Assembly: GCF_023736155.1 (NCBI RefSeq)
Contig: NZ_JAMLJJ010000006.1
Coordinates: forward strand, 59,203 to 123,202
Direction of reading: 5' to 3'
DNA from: Larsenimonas salina
GTDB lineage: Bacteria > Pseudomonadota > Gammaproteobacteria > Pseudomonadales > Halomonadaceae
Length of the DNA stretch: 64,000 nucleotides
The notes under the pieces are model-generated. The model had not been told where the DNA came from. It did no database searches and was given only the letters and a program-made list of their open reading frames with translations. The position numbers and the translations under genes are program-made. Of this stretch, positions 39,162 through 48,712 are shown piece after piece (position 1 is the first letter of the stretch; each line of letters opens with the position of its first letter).

Positions 39162-39506
39162 TCACGGGCGCGCCCCAATAGCCTTCGCATATTCGTTTTC
39201 CCACGCCTCACGCTGCTTTTGCGGGTCAGCGGGAAATCGACCCAGCGCTACCGCCAGCTCGAAAAAACCATCGGCTGGAAGACCGTGGCCTCGTTGGCTG
39301 ACCACCAGTGAGGCAATAAACGGCTGATGGGCGCGCGCGTCGTCTCGCATCAACGCCTCCAGAGCGCTGGCAACACGCTGGATCGTACGCGGAGGCGTAA
39401 GTGACAGGGCGCCGGCAAGCTGGCGGTAGGTCATCGGCAACTGATCAACCGGCGCGCGCTCCAAAAGGGCTCGAACGCGCGCAGGCAGTGACGGGTCATC
39501 GGTCAT
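39162..39506 (-). CDS. Conserved small protein with predicted winged helix
   Basis: Protein of 114 residues, not matched to a named family. Residues 20-55 (LPMTYRQLAGALSLTPPRTI) look like a helix-turn-helix, followed by QRVASALEALMRDD and then PFIASLVVSQRGHGLPADGF, a block that seems conserved in style. No export signal. A DNA-related role is only a guess. The ATG at 39506 has GAGAA upstream. It is convergent with mtfA. Confidence 0.6.
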   Translation of the reverse strand: MTDDPSLPARVRALLERAPVDQLPMTYRQLAGALSLTPPRTIQRVASALEALMRDDARAHQPFIASLVVSQRGHGLPADGFFELAVALGRFPADPQKQREAWENEYAKAIGARP

Positions 39507-39690
39507 GGCATTCTCGAAAAATCAGGGCGACATCAGCCCCCTTGAAAGGCTCGGCTCTCAAGGGCATGAAGCCACATCCTGCTCAAGGCACGCCGATGAG
39601 ACAACACGCCCTGAACGTGCACGCGGCGTCTTCGCGCGGCGCGTTTCGCATCAGATCCTGCAATTAAAACTTGAAGTCGCGCTATAGGGT

Positions 39691-40104
39691 TCAGTAGAGC
39701 GAAGACACCGCAGCAATCGCGACGCGCGCGATTCGCGCGTCCTGATCGGCTCGGGCGCCGGCAATACCGACAGCGCCCGCCACGTGCCCCTGAATCACGA
39801 CCGGCACACCGCCTTCCTGCATGCCACCGACCGCCCGGTGGCTCAAAAGGGCGGCCTCACCCTGGTTGATGCGCGCCTCGAGCTGGCCGCTATCGCCGCC
39901 GGTCAGCGCGGCGCAGCGCGCCTTGTCACAGGCAAGCTGTGCTTCAAAAGCGCTGCTGCCGTCCATGCGCTGAAACCCGAGCAGATGCCCACCATCATCC
40001 ACGACCGCCACACTGACCTGAAGGCTCTGGCGGCGGGCTTCCTCGAGCGTCTTGCTCAAGATAACCGTTGCGTCATCTAGTGTTAGTACGCTTTTGACTT
40101 TCAT
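39691..40104 (-). CDS. GlcG/HbpS-family heme-degrading-like protein
   Basis: Protein of 137 residues of the GlcG/HbpS fold: SVLTLDDATVILSKTLEEAR, VVDDGGHLLGFQRMDG and VPVVIQGHVAGAVGIAGA are the three conserved blocks. No signal peptide is visible, unlike secreted HbpS. Members bind heme or sit beside glycolate and diol pathways; the role here is unknown. It lies 136 bp downstream of a LysR gene on the same strand. Confidence 0.85.
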   Translation of the reverse strand: MKVKSVLTLDDATVILSKTLEEARRQSLQVSVAVVDDGGHLLGFQRMDGSSAFEAQLACDKARCAALTGGDSGQLEARINQGEAALLSHRAVGGMQEGGVPVVIQGHVAGAVGIAGARADQDARIARVAIAAVSSLY

Positions 40105-40240
40105 TTACTTGCTCCAAAGTGAATCGTCCAGTTAGCCGGTCTTATAGAGACAATTCCTTTAAAGGACTATGCAAAATCCGCCATTTAACACACGCCTTAC
40201 AAATCACTTCGAAACATCACGCTCGATCGCGACACGTAAA

Positions 40241-41161
40241 TCACTCGCTTGCCGAGCGCTCGCGCTCGCGCTCGTTGTCCTCGCTGTCTATGAGCCACTG
40301 CCACAGAGCATTGGCATCAGGACGCACCGGTTTCTGCTTCGAACGAGCAAGCCAGAAGCCCTCTCGCGCGATGACCTGACGCTGAGAGGGGGAGAGGTGC
40401 TTGAACGGAGAAATCAGAGCGGGCTCAAGCTGATCGAGCCAGCGAGAGTGCACCAGCGCCACACCCACGCCCTCGCGCGCGATGGCAATCGCGCTCAACT
40501 GCGTATCACAAGTCAGCCGGGAGTGCTTGTGCTCCAGCGCAGATCGATTGAACCGCGCAAGCCAGGCAGGCCAGCCGACGTCGAAACCTGCGGAGTGAAT
40601 CAGGGTCGTCAACCCTAGATCATCAGGAGATGAAAGCTGTTTGGCCAGTTCGGGGGTGCATACCGGCTCTAACGTTTCCTCCCCCAGACTCACGGCCTCA
40701 ACGCCAGGCCATTGCCCCCGGCCATAGCGAACCTCGAAATCGACATCTTCCACGCTAAAATCACGAGGCCAAACGGCGGTAACGAGTTTGAAGCCATCGT
40801 CTGAGATGGATCGACACCAGCTTGCAAGGCGCGCGGACAGCCAATAGTGTTGCATGACAGGCGTTGAGCGGATTAACACCGGCTCGGCAAGCTTTTTTCC
40901 GAACACTTCCGCGGTGCTCTCGGTCAGCATCTCAAACGCCCCTTGCACGCTTGGAAGCCAGGCGAGCCCGGTTTCCGTCAGGCTCAAGGTGTTGGGATGT
41001 CGAATGAATAACGGCTCACCAAGCCGACCTTCGAGCAACCTTATGCGCTGACTGACCGCCGATTGTGAGATACAGAGTTCCTCACCTGCCGCAGTAAAGC
41101 TCATCAACCGAGCGGCGGCCTCGAACGCTTGCAACCAGGCCAGTGGCGGTAGAACAGTCAT
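40241..41161 (-). CDS. LysR-family regulator, GcvA-like
   Basis: Transcription regulator of 306 residues with an N-terminal LysR helix-turn-helix (AWLQAFEAAARLMSFTAAGE, EELCISQSAVSQRIRLLEG) and a substrate-binding domain (about 90-290). It resembles the GcvA/AmpR branch. ATG at 41161 has AGGAG six bases upstream; the frame is open a further 36 codons but these are excluded. It is divergent from the VTT-domain membrane protein, with 137 bp between them. Its target may be that gene or the downstream GlcG-like gene. Confidence 0.88.
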   Translation of the reverse strand: MTVLPPLAWLQAFEAAARLMSFTAAGEELCISQSAVSQRIRLLEGRLGEPLFIRHPNTLSLTETGLAWLPSVQGAFEMLTESTAEVFGKKLAEPVLIRSTPVMQHYWLSARLASWCRSISDDGFKLVTAVWPRDFSVEDVDFEVRYGRGQWPGVEAVSLGEETLEPVCTPELAKQLSSPDDLGLTTLIHSAGFDVGWPAWLARFNRSALEHKHSRLTCDTQLSAIAIAREGVGVALVHSRWLDQLEPALISPFKHLSPSQRQVIAREGFWLARSKQKPVRPDANALWQWLIDSEDNERERERSASE

Positions 41162-41298
41162 GGTGACTCCTGTGTTTGTATAGTGAACTCTTACAAAAAA
41201 GTACCGTCCCATACCATGACGGCGGAGGGTGCGCACCGTATCATGATCACCGCGTCGGCATCGGAGCAAACGCGCAACAATAGCAGGAGAACCTTGCC

Positions 41299-41976
41299 AT
41301 GCCTCGACGGCTCTGGCTCTTGATTACATTGATAGCGTTACTGGTCGGCCTGTGTGGGCTTTGGCAGTGGCTCGCGATGGGGGATGTCCTGACCGTGCCC
41401 AACCTGCGTGAGCTCTTGGCAAGCGGTATTGGGCTGCGCGATGCCGGCTGGGCGCCCTTTGCACTGATGGGCATTTTCGTCGTGGCGTCGCTACTGGTCT
41501 TTCCGTTGACCCTGCTTGTCGGCGCGACCGGGCTGATCTTTGGCTCATGGCTGGGCCTTGCCTATGCGTTGACAGGCACCATGCTTGCCTCGGCAGCTAC
41601 CTATTACGTCGGCCGAAAGCTAGGGCGAGATGCGCTGGTGCGCTATGGCGGCTCTCGAATCAACGCCCTCGCCGATGGTCTAGCAGATCGCGGCATACGC
41701 ACTATGATCGTTTTCAATCTGCTGCCGCTGGCACCCTTCACCTTTACCAACATGATTGCCGGTGCCTGCCGCCTTCGCTTCAGTGCCTATATGCTGGGGT
41801 CGTTCATCGGGATCCTGCCAGGGTTGGCGGCGGTCACCATCGCCGGCAGCCAGCTCGGCGAACTGCTCAACGCACCTAATCTTGATGGCCTCTGGCTAAC
41901 GCTTGGCATTATCGCAGCTGCACTGGCCATACTGCTTACGTTGCGACAGATGGCAAAGCGACGCCAGCCAGCCTGA
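41299..41976 (+). CDS. TVP38/TMEM64 (VTT domain) membrane protein
   Basis: Inner-membrane protein of 225 residues with about six hydrophobic segments and the VTT/DedA-superfamily core: FPLTLLVGATGLIFGSWLGL, ATYYVGRKLGRDALVRYGG and FNLLPLAPFTFTNMIAGACR. Bacterial relatives such as YdjX and YdjZ have no settled function; lipid scrambling or transport is suspected for the superfamily. Start at 41299 is preceded by AGGAGAA. Confidence 0.85.
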   Translation: MPRRLWLLITLIALLVGLCGLWQWLAMGDVLTVPNLRELLASGIGLRDAGWAPFALMGIFVVASLLVFPLTLLVGATGLIFGSWLGLAYALTGTMLASAATYYVGRKLGRDALVRYGGSRINALADGLADRGIRTMIVFNLLPLAPFTFTNMIAGACRLRFSAYMLGSFIGILPGLAAVTIAGSQLGELLNAPNLDGLWLTLGIIAAALAILLTLRQMAKRRQPA

Positions 41977-41998
41977 GCCGGCTTGCCCGCCGCTTCCT

Positions 41999-43324
41999 CT
42001 ATTTGCCCGCCGCGATCGACCGCTCCGAGGACTCATCGTCATCGGCCGGGTCCTCGCGACGGGACCAGAACACTTCCTTGAGCACCGCCCCACGGTGGCG
42101 AAGAATATGCCACTCAGCGTCGAAGCGGTGCGTTACGCTATCCCAGAACGTCGGGTCCGCGTGCTTCGGCCCTCGCTCGGTGCGCGCCTGCTCGATCAGG
42201 TGCTGGTAAAGCGTTAGACAGCGCTCGGCGCAGACCGCGGCATCAAACTGCTGCGCACTTTCAAGCGCCCCATCGCGCAACGCGCGGTAGCGCTCAGGTG
42301 CACTGATGCTCATGAGCGCGTCCGCCATGACGTGCTCATCCTCTTTCTCCAGCAGCATGCCGTTGACGTCATCGCGCACGACTTCGCGCACACCCGGTGC
42401 ATCGAGTGCGACGACCGGAAGGCCTGCGGCCATCGCCTCGGCCACGACCATGCCCTGGGTTTCACTGTGGGACGCGAACACGAACGTACTCATGGCGTGA
42501 TAGGCATCGACCAGCGGCTGATCGCTCAAAACCCCGGTGAAGTGAACGCGCTCGCTGACGCCGAACGAGTGCGCGATGTCGGTCATCTGTTCGGCTTCGT
42601 CACCGTCGCCCACCACCAGGAAATGCGCCTCCTGCGCCTCGACCAGATACCGACAGACCGCTCGCGTCATGAATCCAAGGTTCTTTTCCTTGGCCAGCCG
42701 GCCGACGTGGCCGACCACGTGGGCGTGAGCGTTAATGCCGAAATGGTCTCGCCAGGTCTGACGATCGCCCTTGGCAAACCGCTCGGTGTACACCCCACTT
42801 GGCAGAACTTCGATGGGCGTTTCCACATCCCGCTTGAGCAGAATCTCGCGCACGCTTTCGCTCGGCACGATCACGGTGTCACACAGTTCGGCATAACAGG
42901 AGGCCAGTGCCACGGCGAAACGCTTAATGGCAGGCGACCGGCTCGGGAAATAATGGATATAACGCTCGTAGAGCGTGTGATGGGTAAAGACCAGCGGCAC
43001 TCGTAACCGCTGTGCGAGCCGCGCCGCCGAATCACCCAACAAAAACGGATGGTGGGCGTGAATGAGGTCTGGACCGAATGCTTCGACGGCGTCGATCACC
43101 GGGCCGGTCATGTACATCGGAAAGGAGAATTGAGTGCCGTTGAAGCGCTGAAACGAGGGCACCCTGAGCACGTTCTCTTCGTAAGACGGCTGGCCTTCGA
43201 TGTTCGGTGCGATGACCAGCACCTTGTGACCAAGCGCCAGGAACTGATCAACGAAGCGCTGAACCGATTCGCTGACGCCACCGACAATCGGCCGGTAGGT
43301 ATTGGTAAACACCAGAATGTTCAA
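41999..43324 (-). CDS. Glycosyltransferase family 4 protein
   Basis: Cytosolic or membrane-associated GT-B glycosyltransferase of 441 residues. The N-terminal domain begins MNILVFTNTYRPIVGGVSES with the glycine-rich acceptor loop; IHAHHPFLLGDSAARLAQ and VFTHHTLYERYIHYFPS follow. The donor site is ASHSETQGMVVAEAMAAGLP. This set is like diacylglycerol glucosyltransferases and mannosyltransferases, but the acceptor cannot be fixed. It is a single gene; no capsule or LPS cluster surrounds it. Confidence 0.85.
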   Translation of the reverse strand: MNILVFTNTYRPIVGGVSESVQRFVDQFLALGHKVLVIAPNIEGQPSYEENVLRVPSFQRFNGTQFSFPMYMTGPVIDAVEAFGPDLIHAHHPFLLGDSAARLAQRLRVPLVFTHHTLYERYIHYFPSRSPAIKRFAVALASCYAELCDTVIVPSESVREILLKRDVETPIEVLPSGVYTERFAKGDRQTWRDHFGINAHAHVVGHVGRLAKEKNLGFMTRAVCRYLVEAQEAHFLVVGDGDEAEQMTDIAHSFGVSERVHFTGVLSDQPLVDAYHAMSTFVFASHSETQGMVVAEAMAAGLPVVALDAPGVREVVRDDVNGMLLEKEDEHVMADALMSISAPERYRALRDGALESAQQFDAAVCAERCLTLYQHLIEQARTERGPKHADPTFWDSVTHRFDAEWHILRHRGAVLKEVFWSRREDPADDDESSERSIAAGK

Positions 43325-43585
43325 AGCACTACCTCCTGCGCCTCGACCCTTGCGTCAAGGCTTGCTTTTGAGACGCCTTCCATGACGACGCACTGCTGAA
43401 AATTCACCCATCTGATCGTTAACGATCGGGCTGCGACTGCATTGTACAGGCTGGTATCGCGCTCGTCCTCTTTCACCCTGCGCTGGATGAGCACACTTAT
43501 CGTACTCGCCAACCCCCAAGTTTGGTCTATGCTTTTCCCGGGTTCGGTATACCCGGTATTCACTTGAAAAAAAGGATTTTGACCG

Positions 43586-44026
43586 ATGACTACGATCTTT
43601 GAGGAACTTCGCGCCGATCATGACAAACAGCGCACGCTGCTGGATTTGCTGGTCAAGACCGAGGGAAACAGTGAAGGCCGCAAGGAGCTGTTCGAACAGA
43701 TCAAGGCCGCCATGCATCATCATGAAACCGCCGAAGAGCGCTATTTCTATAACCCATTGATGGACTACGACAGCGGCGTTGAAAAGTCGCGGCACGGCAT
43801 CGCCGAACATCACGAGATGGATGAAGTTATGGAACAGATGGACGAGACCGACTTCAGCTCTCCAGGCTGGCTGAGCCTTGCCAAGAAACTCCGTGACATG
43901 GCACTTCACCATTTCGAAGACGAAGAAAAACACTACTTCATTTCAGCCGGCCAGAAATTCAGCGACGACGACAAGACGCGCCTGGCCAACGAATACCGCA
44001 ATGAAATGGAACGTCTGGCAAGCTAA
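43586..44026 (+). CDS. Hemerythrin-like domain protein
   Basis: Cytosolic four-helix protein of 146 residues. Conserved diiron ligands are visible as H12 (RADHDKQ), the HHHETAEE cluster at 44-51, AEHHEMDE at 74-80 and LHHFEDEEKHYF at 108-119. Such proteins bind oxygen or sense iron, oxygen or nitric oxide stress. ATG at 43586 has AAAAAAGGA upstream. Confidence 0.9.
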   Translation: MTTIFEELRADHDKQRTLLDLLVKTEGNSEGRKELFEQIKAAMHHHETAEERYFYNPLMDYDSGVEKSRHGIAEHHEMDEVMEQMDETDFSSPGWLSLAKKLRDMALHHFEDEEKHYFISAGQKFSDDDKTRLANEYRNEMERLAS

Positions 44027-44079
44027 GCCGACCGCGGCGGGACGCTTTTGCGTCCCGCCTCGTTAACGCCACGCCGCTT

Positions 44080-44577
44080 TTAGAATGTGTACTGCATGAA
44101 CACCAGGTCGAGCCAGCGGCCGAACTTGAGACCGACCTGCGGCAAACGCCCGGTCTCGGTAAACCCAAGCCTTCGATGCAGCGCAATCGATGGCTGATTG
44201 TCCGCCTCGATCGCCGCCACCATGACATGCACACCCTGCTCATTCGCGCTCGCCATCAACGATGTCATCAATAACCGCCCAAGCCCCTGCCCCGCGGCCC
44301 TCGGCGCAACATACACCGAATGTTCTACCGTATGCGCAAACCCATCGTGGGGCCGCCACGGCCCAAACGTTGCGTAACCAAGGCATTGACCGCGACCGTC
44401 TCGGGCGACCATTACGGGAAGGCCGCTTTCCAGCCGAGCTTGCCACCACTGGCGTCGGTCGGCCACGTCGACCTCACGATCGTTCCAGATCGCCGTGGTC
44501 TCGCGCACGGCCTGATTATAGATCTCGGTAATGGCTGGAAGATCGCATTCCTCGGCCTTGCAAATGATGAAGCTCAC
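44080..44577 (-). CDS. Phosphinothricin acetyltransferase-like GNAT protein
   Basis: Acetyltransferase of 165 residues of the Pat/YwnH type: ITEIYNQAVRETTAIWNDRE near the start is diagnostic of this branch, and VYVAPRAAGQGLGRLLMTSL is the acetyl-CoA site, followed by NQPSIALHRRLGFTETGRL. Close relatives acetylate methionine sulfone, methionine sulfoximine or phosphinothricin. It is a single gene, convergent with the hemerythrin gene. Confidence 0.85.
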   Translation of the reverse strand: MSFIICKAEECDLPAITEIYNQAVRETTAIWNDREVDVADRRQWWQARLESGLPVMVARDGRGQCLGYATFGPWRPHDGFAHTVEHSVYVAPRAAGQGLGRLLMTSLMASANEQGVHVMVAAIEADNQPSIALHRRLGFTETGRLPQVGLKFGRWLDLVFMQYTF

Positions 44578-44757
44578 GCGCTGTCCCCAAAGTCAGTGAT
44601 TCGTTAAATCGGTCTCTTGAGTATGCCGGTTTTCAAAAAGACGCAGTAGCAGCGCGAGGGCACATCGTAACGTCACGCAACATCCAGGGCGTCAGCAGGG
44701 CTTGCAGGGGCCGTTCACAGGCTCTAGCCTAGCCCGTCGACCCATGGAGAGAAGCAC

Positions 44758-45159
44758 ATGAAACGGATATTGCCCTTACTGATTCTAGGTTCGACCCTTG
44801 CCCTGGCCGGCTGCGACCGCGCCCCGAACAAGGACGATGTATCCGAGGCAATGCACAATACCCTCGACCAACAGATCTCACAGCTCAAGGCGATCGCCCA
44901 GCAGATGGGCGACGGCAGCGACAACAAGCTCGACAACATCGACTACAGCGTCAACATCGACGAAGTCAAGGAATGCGCTCATCCTGCGCCGAAAGACGGC
45001 GGCAAGAATACGGATGATGACAAGGCTAAAAAGCAGGATACCGATGACCTTTGGTCCTGCCAGGTCAAGGGCAAAGTCGTGGTCGATGGCAAGGCCCAGA
45101 AGATCGATGACAAGGTTATTTTGTTCAAAAACGACGACGGTGAATGGCAGGCGCGCTGA
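44758..45159 (+). CDS. Small lipoprotein of unknown function
   Basis: Precursor of 133 residues with a lipoprotein signal (MKRILPLLILGSTLALAGCD; lipobox LAGC, C19). The mature part is highly charged, rich in Asp and Lys, with DNKLDNIDYSVNIDEVKEC and a C-terminal strand-rich segment containing WSCQVKGKVVVDGK; two Cys could form a disulfide. No family recognised. Asp at +2 after the lipid Cys favours retention in the inner membrane by the classical rule. Possible terminator just downstream. Confidence 0.75.
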   Translation: MKRILPLLILGSTLALAGCDRAPNKDDVSEAMHNTLDQQISQLKAIAQQMGDGSDNKLDNIDYSVNIDEVKECAHPAPKDGGKNTDDDKAKKQDTDDLWSCQVKGKVVVDGKAQKIDDKVILFKNDDGEWQAR

Positions 45160-45181
45160 TTATCCTGGCGTCCTGAACGAC

Positions 45182-45206
45182 AAAGGCCAGCATAGCGCTG
45201 GCCTTT
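45182..45206. terminator. Hairpin between convergent lipoprotein and chemoreceptor genes
   Basis: AAAGGCCAGC (45182-45191) and GCTGGCCTTT (45197-45206) form a perfect 10-bp stem with a 5-base loop. A/T pairs at the stem base could serve as U-tracts on either strand. Likely a two-way terminator. Confidence 0.65.
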
Positions 45207-45228
45207 GTTTGATGGGCGAGGCAACCGC

Positions 45229-46875
45229 TTAGTCGAGCTTGAACTGGTTGATCCGCTCGTTCATCTGCCGCGCCTGATCCTGTAGCGACGCCGCGGCAGC
45301 CGCGGCCTCTTCTACCAGCGCCGCATTCTGCTGAGTGACCTGATCCATCTGGGTCACCGCTGTATTGACCTGCTCGATACCGCGGGTCTGTTCGTTCGAG
45401 GCGGCTGAAATCTCACTCATCAGATCGGACACACGCTGCACCGAATTCAGCATTTCACTCATGACCGTGTCCGCATTGGCAACCATCGCCGACCCTTCCT
45501 CAATTTCTTTTGTCGAGTCATCAATCAAACCGCGTATCTCCTTGGCCGCCCTGGCACTGCGTCCTGCAAGCTCACGGACTTCCCCGGCGACCACCGCAAA
45601 CCCGCGGCCCTGCTCGCCGGCCCGGGCCGCTTCGACAGACGCATTCAGTGCCAGCAGATTAGTCTGGAACGCAATGCTGTCGATCATGGCCGTAATTTCC
45701 GAGATGCGCTTGGAACCCTCGCTGATGCTCGACATCTTATTGACAACATCCTTGACCACCCCACTGCCGCGCCGAGAGGTGTTCGAGGCCTCGGACGCAA
45801 GCGTACTGGCCTGATGCGCGCTGTCGGCACTGTGTTTCACGGTTGCGGTAATCTCCTCCATGCTCGCAGCGGTTTCTTCAAGCGATGCCGCTTGTTGCTC
45901 GGTGCGTGAAGATAGATTTTGATTGCCTGCCGCAATTTCACTGGCACCGGAATCAACGGCGTCGCTCGACGCCCGAATATGCATCAGCGTGTCGCGAAGC
46001 GTATCCCGCATCTGCAAAATGTTGAACACTAGGCTGCTAGTGTCGTTCTTTTTAAGTGGAAGATCGGCGGTCAAATCGCCATCCGCCACACGCCGAACCA
46101 ACTCTGCGGCCTGCGCCGGCTCGCCGCCGAGGCTTTTCGAGATCTGACGAATAAGCACACCCATTACCAGTGAGACAACACCACCGACGGCCAACAGAAT
46201 CAGGAAGTAATTGACGAGGTTAGAAAGAAACGCCGCTCGAACGTCATCAACATAGATACCCGCCGCCACGAACGTATCCCACGGCGCGTAATACTCGACA
46301 AAACTGACTTTTTGGCGAAACGCATCATCAGCAGTCGCGCCCTTGGATACATAATCGACATACCCAGCGCCTTCCGCCTTGGCCACCTTGATCAGCTCCA
46401 TGTAAACCGGTTTGCCCTGCGGGTCGGTGTAGGATGCCATCGATGAGCCCGCATCACGGCGCGGATGACTCAAAATATTGGCTTGACTGTTGAAAGTGAA
46501 AACGTAGTTGTCACCCTCCTTGCCAAAGCGCTGCGCGTTGATGGTGGAAAATGCCTGCTCTCGGGCTTCAGCCTGGGTCAGCTGGCCATTGGCTTCTTTT
46601 TCGGCTGCCGCATCGATGACGCCCATGGCCATATGAACCACGTTACGCAGTCCATTTTCGCGCTCGGAATACATCTCGGCGCGCCCCTCGAGCGCAAGGC
46701 TTAGGACGATCGCGATCATTCCGATCCACATCAGCCCCAGCCCGAGCCAGAGTTTGGTACGAATGGTAAGCGGCGCCTTGCCAGGACGCGGAGCACGCTG
46801 ACCAAGTGCCTCCTTGAAGGGCGTGCCGCGCTGGCTCGCGCTCATGATCTTCTTGGTAAATGCAGGTGACGTCAT
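45229..46875 (-). CDS. Methyl-accepting chemotaxis protein with Cache sensor
   Basis: Inner-membrane chemoreceptor of 548 residues. An N-terminal helix (about 40-65) precedes a periplasmic single-Cache-type domain (about 65-215: FTFNSQANILSHPRRDAG, VSFVEYYAPWDTFVAAGIYV), a second membrane helix, a HAMP domain, and the conserved signalling tip IAFQTNLLALNASVEAAR. No C-terminal pentapeptide for CheR/CheB binding is present (ends NERINQFKLD). The Cache sequence is of the type that senses small organic acids. No chemotaxis operon is adjacent. Confidence 0.93.
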   Translation of the reverse strand: MTSPAFTKKIMSASQRGTPFKEALGQRAPRPGKAPLTIRTKLWLGLGLMWIGMIAIVLSLALEGRAEMYSERENGLRNVVHMAMGVIDAAAEKEANGQLTQAEAREQAFSTINAQRFGKEGDNYVFTFNSQANILSHPRRDAGSSMASYTDPQGKPVYMELIKVAKAEGAGYVDYVSKGATADDAFRQKVSFVEYYAPWDTFVAAGIYVDDVRAAFLSNLVNYFLILLAVGGVVSLVMGVLIRQISKSLGGEPAQAAELVRRVADGDLTADLPLKKNDTSSLVFNILQMRDTLRDTLMHIRASSDAVDSGASEIAAGNQNLSSRTEQQAASLEETAASMEEITATVKHSADSAHQASTLASEASNTSRRGSGVVKDVVNKMSSISEGSKRISEITAMIDSIAFQTNLLALNASVEAARAGEQGRGFAVVAGEVRELAGRSARAAKEIRGLIDDSTKEIEEGSAMVANADTVMSEMLNSVQRVSDLMSEISAASNEQTRGIEQVNTAVTQMDQVTQQNAALVEEAAAAAASLQDQARQMNERINQFKLD

Positions 46876-47087
46876 TGGTCAGTCCACTCTGTCGTTTGAA
46901 CGAAAATATAAACGTTGGCGCTTGAAGAAGAGTCTCTACAAAGAGCCGGTTTCGTTCTTTATCGGCGTGCATGACCGAAGCTTCAGGACATCCTGAGCCC
47001 CCTCGAGCTCCTGCAAACGCAGATCGAGCAAGGCGTTTTTATGCCCAAGCCCATATACTTGGTAGACGATTAACCCAAGGAGAGTGC

Positions 47088-47645
47088 ATGAGAGCGGCAG
47101 ACATACGCGCGAACGTCCGAGCGCTCTGGGCAGCACTTGGAGGCGACCCAGGCATTGCAAAAGGCAGCAAGGCGATAGAGCAACTGGATCTGGCGCGCTA
47201 CCAGGGCACCTGGTATGAGATCGCGCGGCTGAATCACCCTTTCGAGCGCCGCTTGAGCAATGTAACGGCGACCTATACGCCTCGAGACGACGGGGGCGTC
47301 GATGTGCTCAATCGCGGGTTCGATCTGGTTCGACGCCAGTGGCGCTCGGCCAAGGGCGTGGCCTATCCGGCCGGCAAGAACACGCCGGCCGGTCGGCTTA
47401 AGGTCAGCTTCTTCTGGCGCTTTTTTGCCGGCTACAACATCATTTACCTCGATGCCCATTATGACCACGCGGTCATCGTGGGGCCGAATCGACGCTATCT
47501 ATGGGTTCTTTCACGCTCACCGTTCATCAGCGATACCGTGTTCAAGGAGCTGACCCACTGGCTGACTCGACAGGGGCTTCCTGCAAGCGACCTGTATCGT
47601 GTCCACCACGATGGCTTTTTGTTCGACCCACAGGTGCCGGAATAA
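47088..47645 (+). CDS. blc: Lipocalin (Blc-like)
   Basis: Lipocalin of 185 residues with the GxW motif in YQGTWYEIARLNHPFERR, ATYTPRDDGGVDVLNRGFD and the second conserved block YDHAVIVGPNRRYLWVLSR. Bacterial Blc is normally an outer-membrane lipoprotein; here neither a signal peptide nor a lipobox is visible from the ATG at 47088 (AAGGAG six bases upstream) or in the open frame before it. It may be cytosolic or exported otherwise. Confidence 0.88.
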   Translation: MRAADIRANVRALWAALGGDPGIAKGSKAIEQLDLARYQGTWYEIARLNHPFERRLSNVTATYTPRDDGGVDVLNRGFDLVRRQWRSAKGVAYPAGKNTPAGRLKVSFFWRFFAGYNIIYLDAHYDHAVIVGPNRRYLWVLSRSPFISDTVFKELTHWLTRQGLPASDLYRVHHDGFLFDPQVPE

Positions 47646-47871
47646 ATACATTCAGACGGTCACGCCGGAGCGCGTGCTGAAACGCCACCAATTGACGGCT
47701 TTTCCTAAAAAAGCATGTACTTTTGCGACGCTAGAGCGTTCATTTACGTAGACACTAATGTGTCATAATTCATTACATGGATACGGCATCCCTTGCCCCG
47801 GCCTGATAAGATACGCGCCTTTTATGTCCCGAATCGTTCAGGGCCAGCCATGCCTTCAGGAGTCCAAGTCC

Positions 47872-48642
47872 ATGGCCGACACCTCCATTCCGCTCAAGAT
47901 CAACGGTTTGTATAAAAGCTTCAACGATACGCCCGTACTCAAGGGGCTCTCGCTTGACGCCCGAAAAGGCGATGTCATTACGCTGATCGGCGCGTCCGGC
48001 TCTGGCAAGAGCACGTTCCTGCGCTGCATGAATCTGCTTGAGATGCCGGACCAGGGCGACATTGTCGTTCATGGCGACCCCATCAAGTTCAAGTTTGATA
48101 AGCACGGCCGCCAGCCAAGCGACTGGAAGCAGGTCGAGCGCATCCGATCAAAACTGTCGATGGTCTTTCAGAACTTCAACCTCTGGCCCCATATGACGCT
48201 GCTTGAAAACGTCATCGAAGCCCCGATCCATGTGCTCGGCCAGCCCAAGGACAAGGCGCGTGCCAACGGCCTGAGCCTTCTTGAGCGCGTCGGCCTTGCA
48301 GAACGCGCCAGCTATTACCCCACACAGCTTTCCGGCGGTCAGCAGCAGCGCGGCGCCATCGCCCGTGCGCTTGCGATGGACCCGGAAGTGATGCTGTTTG
48401 ATGAGCCGACCTCGGCACTGGATCCTGAACTGGTCGGTGATGTGCTCGAAGTCATGCGAGAACTGGCAGATGAAGGGCGCACTATGGTCGTGGTGACCCA
48501 CGAGATGGATTTTGCCCGTGACGTTTCGAACCACGTGATGTTTCTGCATCAGGGTGTGATCGAGGAGCAAGGCGCACCGGAGCAGGTGTTGTCTCATCCA
48601 AAATCCGAGCGCTTGAAACAGTTCCTGTCACCCAGATACTGA
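47872..48642 (+). CDS. Polar amino acid ABC transporter ATP-binding protein (HisP type)
   Basis: ATPase of 256 residues. Walker [10 protein letters not shown] (40-48), Q-loop [12 protein letters not shown], signature [15 protein letters not shown] and Walker [14 protein letters not shown] are intact. Length and the insertion before VFQNFNL match HisP, which serves histidine/lysine/arginine/ornithine uptake. ATG at 47872 has AGGAG ten bases upstream; 38 open codons before it are excluded. First gene of a four-gene transporter operon ending in a terminator at 51092. Confidence 0.92.
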   Translation: MADTSIPLKINGLYKSFNDTPVLKGLSLDARKGDVITLIGASGSGKSTFLRCMNLLEMPDQGDIVVHGDPIKFKFDKHGRQPSDWKQVERIRSKLSMVFQNFNLWPHMTLLENVIEAPIHVLGQPKDKARANGLSLLERVGLAERASYYPTQLSGGQQQRGAIARALAMDPEVMLFDEPTSALDPELVGDVLEVMRELADEGRTMVVVTHEMDFARDVSNHVMFLHQGVIEEQGAPEQVLSHPKSERLKQFLSPRY

Positions 48643-48712
48643 CTCATCCATACGCCCGGCGCCGCCTGGGAGGCCAATGCGCCTTCTCGCGAACAGGGTA
48701 AAGGACTTCGTT

